64,000 nucleotides of DNA from contig NZ_BKAG01000038.1 of assembly GCF_007992435.1 (NCBI RefSeq), positions 1-64,000 on the forward strand, in the 5' to 3' direction. Below are positions 34,674 through 43,384 of the stretch, one piece after another (within the stretch, counting starts at the first letter, position 1; each line of letters starts with the position of its first letter). The notes below the pieces were generated by a model. That model was not told where the DNA came from. It saw only the letters and a program-made list of their open reading frames with translations, and ran no database searches. Made by a program: the position numbers and the translations under genes. Source of the DNA: Prosthecobacter gellanilyticus (lineage in GTDB: Bacteria; Verrucomicrobiota; Verrucomicrobiia; Verrucomicrobiales; Verrucomicrobiaceae).

Positions 34674-35372
34674 TCAGGCTTTTACGGTGCGGCGAGGTTT
34701 GGGTTGGAGGCCGAGATCGAAACGTGCATGCGTCAGGTGATCACGCATCGCTTTCGCAGCCGCATCACCATTGCGATCCACAATCGCCGCGAGCACCTTG
34801 CCATGGTCATCCACCGCGAGGTCTTTCGTGACCCTCCGGTAGCCATGCGAAAGACTGCTCTGCAGCAGATCCGAAAGCGACTGCATGAGCAGTGAGGAAA
34901 CCTCATTTCGAGAGGCCTCAGCGATCAAGCAGTGAAACTCCATGTCCGCCAGCACTTGCGTTTCGAGGTCCTCGCAAAGCGTGAAGCGCTGATGACAATC
35001 TTGAAGCCGTTTGAGATCCGCTTTGGTCGCTCGTTCAGCGGCGAGACGTGCCTGCTCCGGCTCCAGGGCCAGCCGCACCTCAGTGAGTTGCACGAGCCTT
35101 GTCTTCTCATCCGGCACGCGCAGATGCACGGCGCTGCTCAGAGGCTTGTGCAGCTTGTCCACCACCTTCATGCCGCTGCCCTGACGGATCTCCAGCATGC
35201 CTTGCAGTTCGAGGCGCTTCGTCGCTTCACGAATGACACCCCGGCTCACGCCAAACTGCGCAGACATGAAGCGCTCAGTCGGCAGGCGGTCCAGATGACT
35301 GGCGCGCACCAAGTCGACGATCCGTCCGCTGACGGAGTCGACGAGTGAAATGGCATTCTTGGTGGCAGGCAT
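34674..35372 (-). CDS. GntR/FadR-family transcriptional regulator
   Basis: 232 aa. The N-terminal winged helix (about 12-75) contains LPTERFMSAQFGVSRGVIREATKRLE, the GntR HTH. The C-terminal FCD ligand domain (about 95-220) shows DMEFHCLIAEAS and a DDHGKVLAAIVDRN stretch with the metal-binding Asp/His pattern of that family. FCD regulators often sense hexuronates and related acids, matching the PL6 lyase downstream. An exact FadR-type operator lies 1 bp upstream of the start codon, so autorepression of the whole operon is likely. First gene of the 35372-to-25151 operon. Confidence 0.9.
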   Translation of the reverse strand: MPATKNAISLVDSVSGRIVDLVRASHLDRLPTERFMSAQFGVSRGVIREATKRLELQGMLEIRQGSGMKVVDKLHKPLSSAVHLRVPDEKTRLVQLTEVRLALEPEQARLAAERATKADLKRLQDCHQRFTLCEDLETQVLADMEFHCLIAEASRNEVSSLLMQSLSDLLQSSLSHGYRRVTKDLAVDDHGKVLAAIVDRNGDAAAKAMRDHLTHARFDLGLQPKPRRTVKA

Positions 35373-35373
35373 G

Positions 35374-35395
35374 AATTGGTAGGACCAATTTTATA
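35374..35395 (-). promoter_or_regulatory. FadR-type operator overlapping the regulator promoter
   Basis: AATTGGTAGGACCAATT (35374-35390) is a perfect palindrome and fits the FadR-subfamily consensus TGGTNNNACCA exactly. A TATAAA box on the minus strand overlaps its upstream edge (35390-35395). Bound regulator would block transcription of its own operon. Confidence 0.7.
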
Positions 35396-35430
35396 CGAGT
35401 TCAAATCACGGACTTTATCAAGCTCTGAAA

Positions 35431-35454
35431 AAGCCGCCGGTTTCCCGGCGGCTT
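35431..35454 (-). terminator. Rho-independent terminator of the aldolase operon
   Basis: AAGCCGCCGG (35431-35440) pairs with CCGGCGGCTT (35445-35454). On the minus strand the stem runs into TTTTTC. It follows the aldolase stop by 18 bp and insulates it from the GntR operon. Confidence 0.85.
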
Positions 35455-35472
35455 CATTTCAGATAGATAAGC

Positions 35473-36303
35473 TTACTTGATCAGGCTCAGCGCCTTCTTA
35501 ACGCTGGCTCCGTCATGCACCATGGCCATGAGCGCCTGGGTGATGCCCTTGGGCTTCGGATGCTGGATCACATTGCGGCCATACACAATGCCCGCCGCGC
35601 CCTGCTCCAGGAGACCCTGGGTGCGCTCGAGGATTTCCTTGTCGCTCACACGACCACCACCACGCACCAGCACCGGGATGCCGGAGGCTGCGGCGATGAC
35701 CTTGTGATACACGCTGACGTCATCCGTCGGGTCGGCCTTCACGATGTCGGCACCCAGTTCCACAGCCTGGCGGACAAGGTAGGTGATGGCGGTTTCATCG
35801 CCATTCACCATGTAGCCGCCAGCCTTTTCGTTAGGCTGGAAAACCAGCGGCTCGATCATCATCGGCACACCGTAGTCGTCAGCCAGCGGCTTGAGACGGA
35901 GGATGTTTTCCACGCACTGCGCATGCACTTCTGGAGCGCCAGGGATCTGGAAGAGGTTCACGCAAACGCAGGCAGCGTCATAGCGCACGGCCTGGAGCAT
36001 GGTCTCCTCGATCATGAGGCTGAAGCGGCTTTCGGGAAGAGTCTTGCCGTAGATGTTCGCCACGTCCGTGCGGAGCACGAGGCTGGGCTTGAAGCGGCCA
36101 GGGATCTCCTGCAGATGGCGGGCCATGCCCAGCGTGAGCTGAATGGCATCCGGTGCGGCATCCACCAGGGTCTTCACGACCGTGCGCATGTCCTCGATGC
36201 CCTGGAGGAACCCGGGCTGGTTGAAGAAGCCATGATCCACGGCCACGTCGAAGCAGCGGCCAGACTTGGCGTTGAAGAGGCGGTTGAGACGATACTGTTT
36301 CAT
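35473..36303 (-). CDS. DeoC/LacD/FbaB-family class I aldolase
   Basis: 276-aa cytoplasmic TIM barrel. FDVAVDHGFF near the start, MIEPLVFQP mid-chain, DIVKADPTDD (probable Schiff-base Lys about 191) and VLVRGGGRVSD near the end are the marks of the class I FbaB/LsrF aldolase group. It likely splits a ketose phosphate from the pathway fed by the isomerase upstream (36337-37380, 33-bp gap). No sugar kinase is encoded beside them, so the middle step must come from elsewhere. Its own terminator follows. Confidence 0.8.
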   Translation of the reverse strand: MKQYRLNRLFNAKSGRCFDVAVDHGFFNQPGFLQGIEDMRTVVKTLVDAAPDAIQLTLGMARHLQEIPGRFKPSLVLRTDVANIYGKTLPESRFSLMIEETMLQAVRYDAACVCVNLFQIPGAPEVHAQCVENILRLKPLADDYGVPMMIEPLVFQPNEKAGGYMVNGDETAITYLVRQAVELGADIVKADPTDDVSVYHKVIAAASGIPVLVRGGGRVSDKEILERTQGLLEQGAAGIVYGRNVIQHPKPKGITQALMAMVHDGASVKKALSLIK

Positions 36304-36336
36304 GTGAATGAAGAAGTGGGGGGAGGTTGGGTAGGA

Positions 36337-37380
36337 TTAGCGGACACCCATGATGTGCTTCATCACGGCAAGTTCCAGTGCTTCATAGTCACGAGCATCG
36401 ATCATTTGCTGCTCAAGCTTGCGGTCCCAGGAGCGCACCTTGTTCACCAGATGCAGGAAGAGTTCCTTGCTGCCCGTGAGGTGGGAGGTCACGCCCTTGC
36501 CCTTCTGCGTGCGCATGGCCTTCACGTCCAGGCCGATGAACTCGCCCTTGCTGCCGTAGCCGGCTTCTTCCAGCACACGCACCTGGTTGAAAGCGCCGCG
36601 CAGGTTGGCCGTGCCGAAGTTTTTGTCCTGGTCGTATTTCAGGCCGTTCTGGTCATTGAGATGCACGCTGCCCAGCTTGTCATGGGCGAGGGCAAAGGCC
36701 ATCTCATCACTGGCATCAAGACCCGCAAGGAGAGCATGAGCCGTCTCAATGAGACCTTTCACGCGCTTCGGATCGCTGGAGGCATAAGCCAGCGCGACCG
36801 CGTGACCGATGGTCGGCACATACGCGGCATCGGTCGGCTCATTCGGCTTCGGCTCGATCCAGATTTCGATGTCCTTGTCATGCGCCAGCATGGCATTGAT
36901 CGTCTCCAAAATGCGTTGATAGGCGATACGAGCATTCTTGCTCTCGCGGATGTAGCTGCCTTCACGAGCCAGCCAAAGCACCACTGCTCCACAGCCGATC
37001 TCGCGTGCCACATCGATCGTGCGCAGCGTGCGCTCCAGCGCATAACGGCGGTCCTTGGCGCTGTTCGCCGTGTAGCCACCATCAACGGTCTGTGGCGCGA
37101 ACCACAAGCGCGGCGCGACGAACTCCGGAACCAGGCCCTGGTTATCCAGCATCTTCTTCACCTTCGCGCACTGCTTGCTAATCTGCGCCGGTGTCAGGTC
37201 ATCGATGTTCGGGACCACATCGTCATCATGGAACTGCACACCATCAAAGCCGAGCGGCTTGTAGAGCGCATACTTCTTCTCATGCGGGAAGACCGGACGC
37301 ACTTCCGGGCCGAAGGGATCGGCGCCCTCGCTGATGTTCCAGGGTCCGAAGGAAAAACGATACGTGGTTGGTTTGCTCAT
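36337..37380 (-). CDS. Sugar isomerase of the xylose-isomerase TIM-barrel family
   Basis: 347 aa. The N-terminus YRFSFGPWNI, then GFDGVQFHDDDVVP, IWIEPKPNEPTD and SVHLNDQNGLKYDQDKNFG, mark a xylose-isomerase-like barrel. The Glu, His and Asp residues in these segments are the expected metal ligands. It is shorter than classical XylA, resembling the compact actinobacterial type or related rhamnose/xylose isomerases. Transcribed away from the AraC regulator and followed by the aldolase. True sugar unknown. Confidence 0.8.
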   Translation of the reverse strand: MSKPTTYRFSFGPWNISEGADPFGPEVRPVFPHEKKYALYKPLGFDGVQFHDDDVVPNIDDLTPAQISKQCAKVKKMLDNQGLVPEFVAPRLWFAPQTVDGGYTANSAKDRRYALERTLRTIDVAREIGCGAVVLWLAREGSYIRESKNARIAYQRILETINAMLAHDKDIEIWIEPKPNEPTDAAYVPTIGHAVALAYASSDPKRVKGLIETAHALLAGLDASDEMAFALAHDKLGSVHLNDQNGLKYDQDKNFGTANLRGAFNQVRVLEEAGYGSKGEFIGLDVKAMRTQKGKGVTSHLTGSKELFLHLVNKVRSWDRKLEQQMIDARDYEALELAVMKHIMGVR

Positions 37381-37428
37381 GGCGGGGCGGAGTAAAGCGC
37401 GGGAGATGCAGAGTCTGCTACGTCTCCA

Positions 37429-37455
37429 GTCTCAGAGCTTGAGACTATTGTCTCA
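37429..37455. promoter_or_regulatory. GTCTCA repeat cluster between isomerase and AraC genes
   Basis: GTCTCA (37429-37434), its reverse complement TGAGAC (37440-37445) and another GTCTCA (37450-37455) are spaced 10-11 bp apart, about one helical turn. The arrangement in the divergent control region suits an AraC-family binding site. Confidence 0.55.
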
Positions 37456-37498
37456 ACTGCCTCTGGTATCAGTGATAGATCGTGCTACGAAAGTGCCC

Positions 37499-38392
37499 AT
37501 GCGTGTTGAGCGTGAGAAGATTGAGATCCCCAGCGGCCACTCGTTCCGGGTGCTCCGTTGGTCGCGCACACTGCGTGAGGTGGAGTGCGTGGTCGCTCCG
37601 GGAAAAATCGAAAAGCTCACCGGTGAGGGCACACGCTGGCATTTCCACATGGAGATGGAGCTCACGCTGTTCCGGGAAGGACAGGGGACTCGCTTCGTGG
37701 GAGACCACATCGGCGCGTTTGAGGCAGGAGACCTCGTGCTGCTTGGCAGCAAGCTCCCACACTACTGGCACACGCGGGGACATTCCGGCGGCTTGTCCGT
37801 GCAGTGGCATTTTCCAGAGGGGCATCCGTTCTGGGCCTTCCCGGAGACACTGCCGCTGCGCGGGTTGTTTGAGCGCGCCGGGCATGGGCTGCGCCTCAGC
37901 GGACTCACAGCGGCCCGAGTTGGATCGTTGATGAATGAGATGATCAGCGTGCAGGGTGTGGAGCAGCTATCTTTGCTCCTGCGAGTGCTCGCGGTGATCC
38001 ATGCCGCTCCGGAAAAAGAGCGCGTGCGGCTTTCGGCGCGCTCCTTTGCACTGGCGGCGGAGTCTCACTACCAGCAGGCCATCTCCAAAGCCGTGCGTCA
38101 TCTGCTGGCCAGCTTTCGCGAGCAAGTGCGGCTGGAGGACGTGCTCATCCTTACCGGCATGAGCCGCCCCACTTTTGCGCGACAGTTTAAAAAGCACTCC
38201 GGCAAGACCCTTAGCGAGTTCCTGAACCACCTGCGCCTCCAGGCCGCCTGCCGCGAGCTGGTGGAGAGCGACCGCAGCGTGCTGGAGATCGCCCTGGGCA
38301 GCGGCTTCACCCAGGTCTCCTTCTTCAACCGCCTCTTTCGCCGCCTGCAAAGATGCAGCCCCACCGAGTATCGGGCAAAGCGGAGAAGTTAG
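37499..38392 (+). CDS. AraC-family transcriptional regulator
   Basis: 297 aa. The N-terminal cupin-like sensing domain contains WHFHMEMELTLFREGQGTRFVG and LGSKLPHYWHT. The C-terminal part carries two HTH motifs: VLILTGMSRPTFARQFKKHSG and then the AraC signature VLEIALGSGFTQVSFFNRLFRR. ATG 37499 was chosen; a longer frame upstream would overlap the divergent isomerase gene. It likely controls the isomerase-aldolase unit through the GTCTCA cluster in the 118-bp shared region. A sugar ligand is expected. Confidence 0.85.
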   Translation: MRVEREKIEIPSGHSFRVLRWSRTLREVECVVAPGKIEKLTGEGTRWHFHMEMELTLFREGQGTRFVGDHIGAFEAGDLVLLGSKLPHYWHTRGHSGGLSVQWHFPEGHPFWAFPETLPLRGLFERAGHGLRLSGLTAARVGSLMNEMISVQGVEQLSLLLRVLAVIHAAPEKERVRLSARSFALAAESHYQQAISKAVRHLLASFREQVRLEDVLILTGMSRPTFARQFKKHSGKTLSEFLNHLRLQAACRELVESDRSVLEIALGSGFTQVSFFNRLFRRLQRCSPTEYRAKRRS

Positions 38393-38413
38393 GCCCAAGT
38401 CTCCAGATTTTTT

Positions 38414-38458
38414 GGCAGCAAGATTAAGGTAGAAAAATTTCAGGAGAATCTTTCTGCC
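38414..38458 (+). terminator. Terminator-like hairpin after the AraC gene
   Basis: GGCAGCAAGATT (38414-38425) pairs with AATCTTTCTGCC (38447-38458) with one mismatch, then CTAATTTTTCTG. The loop is long (21 nt), so strength is uncertain. Confidence 0.5.
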
Positions 38459-38563
38459 CTAATTTTTCTGCCAAATCGGCTCCAGTCAGAAGGCAGATGA
38501 ACGACGTGCCTCCGCAACTCAGCCAACCATGTGCATTTCCATAAAAGCAACTTGATTGCATTA

Positions 38564-38599
38564 TTGACACAGGCTTATTAAACGCAATATAATTGCATT
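38564..38599 (+). promoter_or_regulatory. Consensus sigma-70-type promoter with overlapping palindrome
   Basis: Perfect -35 TTGACA (38564-38569) and perfect -10 TATAAT (38588-38593), 18-bp spacer. The -10 sits inside a palindrome GCAAT-ATA-ATTGC (38584-38596), extended imperfectly to 38581-38599. A repressor at this site would shut the promoter. Given the gene downstream, a Zur-type zinc repressor is the obvious candidate. Confidence 0.75.
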
Positions 38600-38609
38600 T
38601 AATAAACTC

Positions 38610-39824
38610 ATGTCCACCCACAAACTCCCCGTCACCGTCCTCTCCGGCTTCCTCGGAGCTGGCAAAACCACGCTGCTGAACCACATCCTGCGAAATCGCG
38701 AGGGCCGGAAGGTCGCCCTCATCGTCAATGACATGAGCGAGGTGAATGTGGACGCCCAGCTCGTGAAAAGCGGCGATGCGCAGCTCTCCCGCACGGAAGA
38801 AAAAATGGTCGAGATGAGCAATGGCTGCATTTGCTGCACCCTGCGTGAGGACCTGATGCAGGAGGTGTCCAAGCTCGCCCACGAAGGCCGCTTTGATGCC
38901 CTCGTCATCGAGTCCACCGGCGTGTCAGAGCCCATGCCCGTGGCGGAGACATTCACCTTCACGGATCAATCCGGCCGCCAGCTCAATGACCGGGCCCAGC
39001 TTGATACCATGGTCACCGTGGTCGATGCGCGAAATTTCCTGCACGACTACCGCAGCACCGATGACCTGCAGCATCGCAAAATGGGGACTTCCGAGGAAGA
39101 CGGGCGCTCCATTGCCAACCTGCTCACCGACCAGATCGAGTTCGCGAACGTGATCCTCATTAATAAGGTGGATGTCGTGGGGGCTGATGATCTGGATGAG
39201 ATCCAGGGCATCATCCACGCCTTGAATCCACGGGCCCAAGTCCACCTCACCCGTGACAGCGCCGTGCCTCTCACCTCTGTCCTGGACACCGGCCTCTTCG
39301 CCATGAGCGAGGCCGAGCAAAGCAACGGCTGGCTGGACAGCCTGCAAGGTCACACGCCAGAGACCGAGGAGTATGGCATCAGCAGTTTTGTTTATCGGGC
39401 ACGACGCCCGTTTCATCCGCAGCGCTTTCAGGACATGCTGCAATCACGCTGGGAGGGTGTGATCCGGGCCAAGGGCATGTTCTGGCTGGCCACGCGTGAT
39501 CAGATCGCTGGTTATGTCTCGCAGGCTGGGGTGCTGCGGGAGACCCGCGCCATGGGCTTCTTCTGGAGTGCCGTGGACGAGGCTGAATGGCCGCAAGACG
39601 CCGCCAGTCAGACCGACATCCGCTCCCACATGCAGGGTGAGCATGGCGATCGCCGCACCGAGATCGTCCTCATCGGCCGTGACATGGACCAGTCCGCTCT
39701 GATAGCCAGATTTGACCAAGCCTTGCTGACCGAGGAGGAGTTCAGTCGTGGACCAGACTCCTGGGCGACCCTGCCAGACCCCTTCCCGGCCTGGCTGCCA
39801 GGGGCCGCCGGGGCAGGGGAGTGA
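38610..39824 (+). CDS. COG0523/CobW-family GTPase metallochaperone
   Basis: 404 aa. Walker [11 protein letters not shown] (about 14-23), metal-binding C-x-C-C in [11 protein letters not shown] (about 71-81), ESTGVSEP switch and NKVD (about 189) mark a CobW/G3E GTPase. The C-terminal CobW_C domain includes the [14 protein letters not shown] segment. This subgroup (YjiA/ZigA/ZNG1) delivers zinc to client proteins under zinc shortage and is commonly Zur-regulated. The consensus promoter with an overlapping palindrome 11 bp upstream fits that. Monocistronic. Confidence 0.9.
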   Translation: MSTHKLPVTVLSGFLGAGKTTLLNHILRNREGRKVALIVNDMSEVNVDAQLVKSGDAQLSRTEEKMVEMSNGCICCTLREDLMQEVSKLAHEGRFDALVIESTGVSEPMPVAETFTFTDQSGRQLNDRAQLDTMVTVVDARNFLHDYRSTDDLQHRKMGTSEEDGRSIANLLTDQIEFANVILINKVDVVGADDLDEIQGIIHALNPRAQVHLTRDSAVPLTSVLDTGLFAMSEAEQSNGWLDSLQGHTPETEEYGISSFVYRARRPFHPQRFQDMLQSRWEGVIRAKGMFWLATRDQIAGYVSQAGVLRETRAMGFFWSAVDEAEWPQDAASQTDIRSHMQGEHGDRRTEIVLIGRDMDQSALIARFDQALLTEEEFSRGPDSWATLPDPFPAWLPGAAGAGE

Positions 39825-39916
39825 CGCACCGCGTCAGGGAAAAATGTGGAAACTCATCCAGCCGGGCATGACGTCCGTAGTTTGACAAGGCTCCCTGACT
39901 CCTCTTGATTCCTCCT

Positions 39917-40573
39917 ATGTCCCAGACCCCTTACGATTTTCCCACCTCTCTCACCCCCTCGCCGTCGAATTTCATCGTCCCCACGGTGATCGAGTCCGAA
40001 GGCCGCGTGGAGCGCGCCTATGACATCTATTCCCGCCTGCTGAAGGACCGAATCATCTTCCTCGGCTCGGACGTGAATGACCAGGTGGCGAACATCATCA
40101 TCGCCCAGTTCCTCTTCCTGCAGATGCAGGACCCGAAGAAAGACATCCATTTCTACATCAACAGCCCTGGTGGCTCCGTCACGGCCGGCCTCGCCATCTA
40201 TGACACCATGCAGTTCGTGACCTGTGATGTGAACACCTACTGCATCGGCATCTGCGCCAGCATGGGCGCCGTGCTTCTGGCCTCCGGCACCAAGGGCAAA
40301 CGCTACGCCCTGCCTAACAGTGACATCATGATCCATCAGGTCTCCGGCGGTGCCCGCGGCACAGCCAGCGATGTGGAGCGCACAGTCGACTTCATGTACA
40401 AGCTGAAGCGCCGCTTGAACCGCATCCTCGCTCATCATTGCGACAAGACCCCGGAAGCCATCGAGAAGGACGCTGACCGCGACAACTACATGACCGCCGA
40501 GGAAGCCTGCGCCTACGGCCTCGTGGACAAAGTGCTCCAGAGCAATCGCGAGCTGCCACAGGCGAAGGAGTAA
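39917..40573 (+). CDS. clpP: ATP-dependent Clp protease proteolytic subunit
   Basis: 218 aa ClpP. The catalytic triad is visible: Ser115 in GICASMGA, His140 in IMIHQ and Asp185 in IEKDADRD. The handle region [11 protein letters not shown] and the glycine-rich [10 protein letters not shown] are intact. The N-terminal ~25 residues are Pro/Ser/Thr-rich and probably flexible or processed. It forms the 14-mer degradation chamber used with ClpX or ClpA. Unlike in many bacteria, no tig or clpX gene lies beside it. ATG 39917 was preferred to one 12 bp upstream because the segment after it is the normal ClpP N-terminus. Confidence 0.95.
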   Translation: MSQTPYDFPTSLTPSPSNFIVPTVIESEGRVERAYDIYSRLLKDRIIFLGSDVNDQVANIIIAQFLFLQMQDPKKDIHFYINSPGGSVTAGLAIYDTMQFVTCDVNTYCIGICASMGAVLLASGTKGKRYALPNSDIMIHQVSGGARGTASDVERTVDFMYKLKRRLNRILAHHCDKTPEAIEKDADRDNYMTAEEACAYGLVDKVLQSNRELPQAKE

Positions 40574-40601
40574 GGTTTTGCTCTCTTGAATGAGATCACG
40601 G

Positions 40602-40626
40602 GCACTCTCTGAAAGTCAGAGAGTGC
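40602..40626. terminator. Terminator between clpP and the convergent dehydratase gene
   Basis: GCACTCTCTGA (40602-40612) pairs perfectly with TCAGAGAGTGC (40616-40626), 3-nt loop, then TCTTTCTCC. The right arm holds the stop codon and last codons of the convergent gene on the minus strand. Confidence 0.75.
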
Positions 40627-41839
40627 TCTTTCTCCAGCCGTTCTTCCCTTCCTGGAAAAGCTCATCCTTGAGCTTCGTGCCCAAACCGGTGCCCGTGGGA
40701 AGATGCGCCCGGCCATTGACGATCACCGGCAGTGTATCCACTAGCTTGTCATAAAACGAGCGGATGTGCGCGCGCACGGATTCCTGGAAAACCACATTCG
40801 CCGATGAGGCCGCGAGGTGCAGTCCGCTGAAAAGCGTGAGCGGTCCCGTGCAGTCATGGATGGTGGAGGGCACATTGAAAGTCTGCGCCAGATCGATCAC
40901 GCGGCGCGTCTCGCTGATGCCACCATTCCACGTCGGGTCGACCATGCAGTAGTCACAGGCACCCGCCTGAAGCGCGGCGAGGTATTCCTTCCTCCCCAGC
41001 AGCATCTCACTGGCCGCGATCGGCAGACCGCTGCGATGACGAAAATCCGCCAGCGTGCCCACATGATCCACGCGCAGCACATCCTCGAGCCAGAGCGGCT
41101 TGATCTCGCGCAAAGCCTCCGCGATGCGCAAGGCCGCAGGCAGTTGGAAGAACGCATGACCTTCGATGGCGATGTCCATCTTCATGCCCACGCGCTCGCG
41201 GATCTCGAGCAGCGGCTTCATCGCCTCCTCCACGTCCGTCCAGGAGATGTGCAGACCTCCGTTACGATGCGCAGCACGATCAAAGGGCCAGAGCTTCATC
41301 GCCGTGATGCCCTCGCTCAGCAGCTCTTCTGCCAGATCACCTGCCGCGAAGTGCGAGGACCAGTTGTCCTGTAGCGGCCCCGCGCTGCCGATGTCTCCAT
41401 ACCCCGGCCAGCCCGGATGACGAGGCGCGGATCCACAATCCGTGAGTGCCCCATAGCTCGGACCACCGCTAGTGTTATAGACCGGGATCGAATCACGCAC
41501 CGGACCGCCTAACAAGCGATACACCGGTTGGTTGCAGGCCTGTCCCAGGATGTCCCACAAGGCCAGATCCAGCGCCGAAAGCGCGCGCATCTCCGCGCCG
41601 GGATGCCCAAAAGGTGTGCAGCGCTCATAGATGAACCGCCAGTGAGACTCGATGGCCAGCGCCTCCGCACCCAGCAGCCGCTCCGCCATCCAGTCATGGA
41701 TCAGCGCCGCGATGGCATGCGGTGTGTAATACGTCTCCCCGCATCCGATGAACCCATCATCCGTATGAATGCGGACGAGCAAAAGGTTCGGCATGATGCC
41801 GGAGGGAATGACAGTCTCGATGGCGGTGATGCGTGGCAT
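40616..41839 (-). CDS. Mandelate racemase/enolase-superfamily sugar acid dehydratase
   Basis: 407 aa. The N-terminal MR_MLE_N domain contains LLVRIHTDDGFIGCGETYYT and the second half is a TIM barrel. Likely Mg ligands lie at the ends of successive strands: DIAIEGHAFF, WLEDVLRVD and IAASEML, plus HDCTGPLT near the end, as in galactonate/gluconate dehydratase-type members. It probably dehydrates an aldonate or uronate-derived acid in the cytoplasm. Monocistronic, convergent with clpP, sharing its terminator. Precise substrate uncertain. Confidence 0.85.
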   Translation of the reverse strand: MPRITAIETVIPSGIMPNLLLVRIHTDDGFIGCGETYYTPHAIAALIHDWMAERLLGAEALAIESHWRFIYERCTPFGHPGAEMRALSALDLALWDILGQACNQPVYRLLGGPVRDSIPVYNTSGGPSYGALTDCGSAPRHPGWPGYGDIGSAGPLQDNWSSHFAAGDLAEELLSEGITAMKLWPFDRAAHRNGGLHISWTDVEEAMKPLLEIRERVGMKMDIAIEGHAFFQLPAALRIAEALREIKPLWLEDVLRVDHVGTLADFRHRSGLPIAASEMLLGRKEYLAALQAGACDYCMVDPTWNGGISETRRVIDLAQTFNVPSTIHDCTGPLTLFSGLHLAASSANVVFQESVRAHIRSFYDKLVDTLPVIVNGRAHLPTGTGLGTKLKDELFQEGKNGWRKSTL

Positions 41840-41961
41840 GGGAGAAGCACAAACAACGCTCTCATGAGCTCCATTTGCACATGCCGAAGCGCATCAGTCA
41901 CATACTCCTGGCACCTCGCCAACCAAGAACGAGCACAAAAGTGTTACCTATGTTTTGAACG

Positions 41962-42008
41962 CTCCCTGTTAACCGTGAACCGTGAACGGCGAACCCTGGA
42001 CCGTGAAC
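41962..42008. repeat. Degenerate heptamer array (CCGTGAA)n
   Basis: About seven successive 7-bp units: CTGTTAA, CCGTGAA, CCGTGAA, CGGCGAA, CCCTGGA, CCGTGAA, CCTTCAG. It runs into the end of the 42011-43279 gene on the opposite strand. Confidence 0.7.
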
Positions 42009-42010
42009 CT

Positions 42011-43279
42011 TCAGCCCTCATAGTTAGGAAAGATGGCCGGCGTCGGGAAGCGGTCCTCGTGGCTGTAGTTCCCGCTGTTGAGGTATTCCTCACGCGGCAT
42101 GTGGACATCGGGCCAGCTCGCGGGACGGATGCGGATGATCCGGGTCGGGCGCATGCCTTCGGTGATGAGGTCGGTCTCAAAACGAACCTGCACGCCGCTG
42201 CTGCCCAGGGGCACGTCTCCTGGAGTCTTGGAGATGTCGCGAATAGCGCCCCTTGCGGCCATTTGCGTGGGCCCGGCGCTGCCGCCTTCGGTGTGCTTCA
42301 GGGTGTTCTCCACGCCATTCACCAGCACCTGACGCTCCTTGTCGAAAGCCGCATAGAGGCTGGGGTCCATGCCGCCAAACAAGGTCACGGTCACCGTCGC
42401 TCGGCCGAACTTGCCATACTCCACGGCATCCACCCACGCAGGAATCCAGCGGCTGCGCATAAAAGCCTTGTGCGTCTCCGTCTGGTTCTGGGCGGTGCGC
42501 TGCATGGCCGCATCGTCTAACCAAATGTCTGAAATGTGAAAGCGGGTGAACACACCGCCCGGAGTGGGCTTCCAGGTGATCCCGAGCTGCACCGCCTGAC
42601 CCTCGAGCGATTTCTTCCCGCTCGCAGGCCAGAGGCCTTCGGCGATCAACTCGCTGATCCCGAGGTATTCGCGACCGCGCCAGATGCGAGTGGCGCCGTC
42701 AAAGCTCAGCGTTTCCTCTTCGGCCTTGCCATCACCACCAGCCTTCGGTTCGCGGCTGGCGACGATCATCCCCTCGTTGTCTTTGATCTCCACCTCCTTG
42801 AGCTTCCAGACCAGTCCCTCGCGCAGGCAATGGCTGGGCTCATCTTCGAGCAGGAGGACGTGGTTCTCGGCGGGTGCGATGCCCGTGCCGCGCCTGTGGT
42901 CAGAGTCCTTTTCCTTGTTGTTCACTGGCAGCACCGGCACCGCAGAAATCTTCGGATCCGGAGGCAGATAAGCGCGGACATGCATCACCGTGCCGAGCGG
43001 TATGTCCCGCAGATCCGCCGGTGCGCCATGATAGCGGACGATGCCATAAGGCAGCATGGCGAAAGGGCGTGGATCGTTCCTGCGAAACACCCCATTTCCT
43101 TGCACACGGATGCTTCCGCGGCGGTTCACATGATCCACAAACACCAGCTCTCCCCGGTAAGAGTGCGCCTTTGCCAAAGGCGGAAACTTCCCCGCCTCAG
43201 GCCTGAACGGCTCTTCGGCGGCCGCAGACATGGTGAGCATGCACCCGAGAGATGTGAGCAGGAGGACTGTGAGTTTCAT
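42011..43279 (-). CDS. Secreted protein of unknown function, tandem paralogue A
   Basis: 422 aa with a signal peptide ([21 protein letters not shown]). No family that I recognise. Conserved blocks shared with the next gene include [51 protein letters not shown] and [10 protein letters not shown]. The first part (about 30-130) looks OB-fold-like; the second half is beta-rich. It is the last gene of the unit DUF1592-DUF1552-paralogue B-paralogue A. The start at 43279 opens the signal peptide. Likely periplasmic or surface; function not inferable. Confidence 0.75.
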   Translation of the reverse strand: MKLTVLLLTSLGCMLTMSAAAEEPFRPEAGKFPPLAKAHSYRGELVFVDHVNRRGSIRVQGNGVFRRNDPRPFAMLPYGIVRYHGAPADLRDIPLGTVMHVRAYLPPDPKISAVPVLPVNNKEKDSDHRRGTGIAPAENHVLLLEDEPSHCLREGLVWKLKEVEIKDNEGMIVASREPKAGGDGKAEEETLSFDGATRIWRGREYLGISELIAEGLWPASGKKSLEGQAVQLGITWKPTPGGVFTRFHISDIWLDDAAMQRTAQNQTETHKAFMRSRWIPAWVDAVEYGKFGRATVTVTLFGGMDPSLYAAFDKERQVLVNGVENTLKHTEGGSAGPTQMAARGAIRDISKTPGDVPLGSSGVQVRFETDLITEGMRPTRIIRIRPASWPDVHMPREEYLNSGNYSHEDRFPTPAIFPNYEG

Positions 43280-43384
43280 CAGCGAATGGAGGGGTGGAGT
43301 AATGGAGTATGGGAGTGGTGAACGAGCAGTCGCAGTGTAGGAGCCCAATGACTCCAACACTCTAGTACTCCACTCCTCTGTGGG

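Noticed and set aside
35515-37395. A 626-codon open frame on the plus strand opposite the aldolase and isomerase genes
   Set aside because: Its protein is a His/Arg/Ala-rich antisense shadow with no motif, while both minus-strand genes have full family signatures. Similar long antisense frames opposite the GMC, ActB and ActC genes were dismissed for the same reason.
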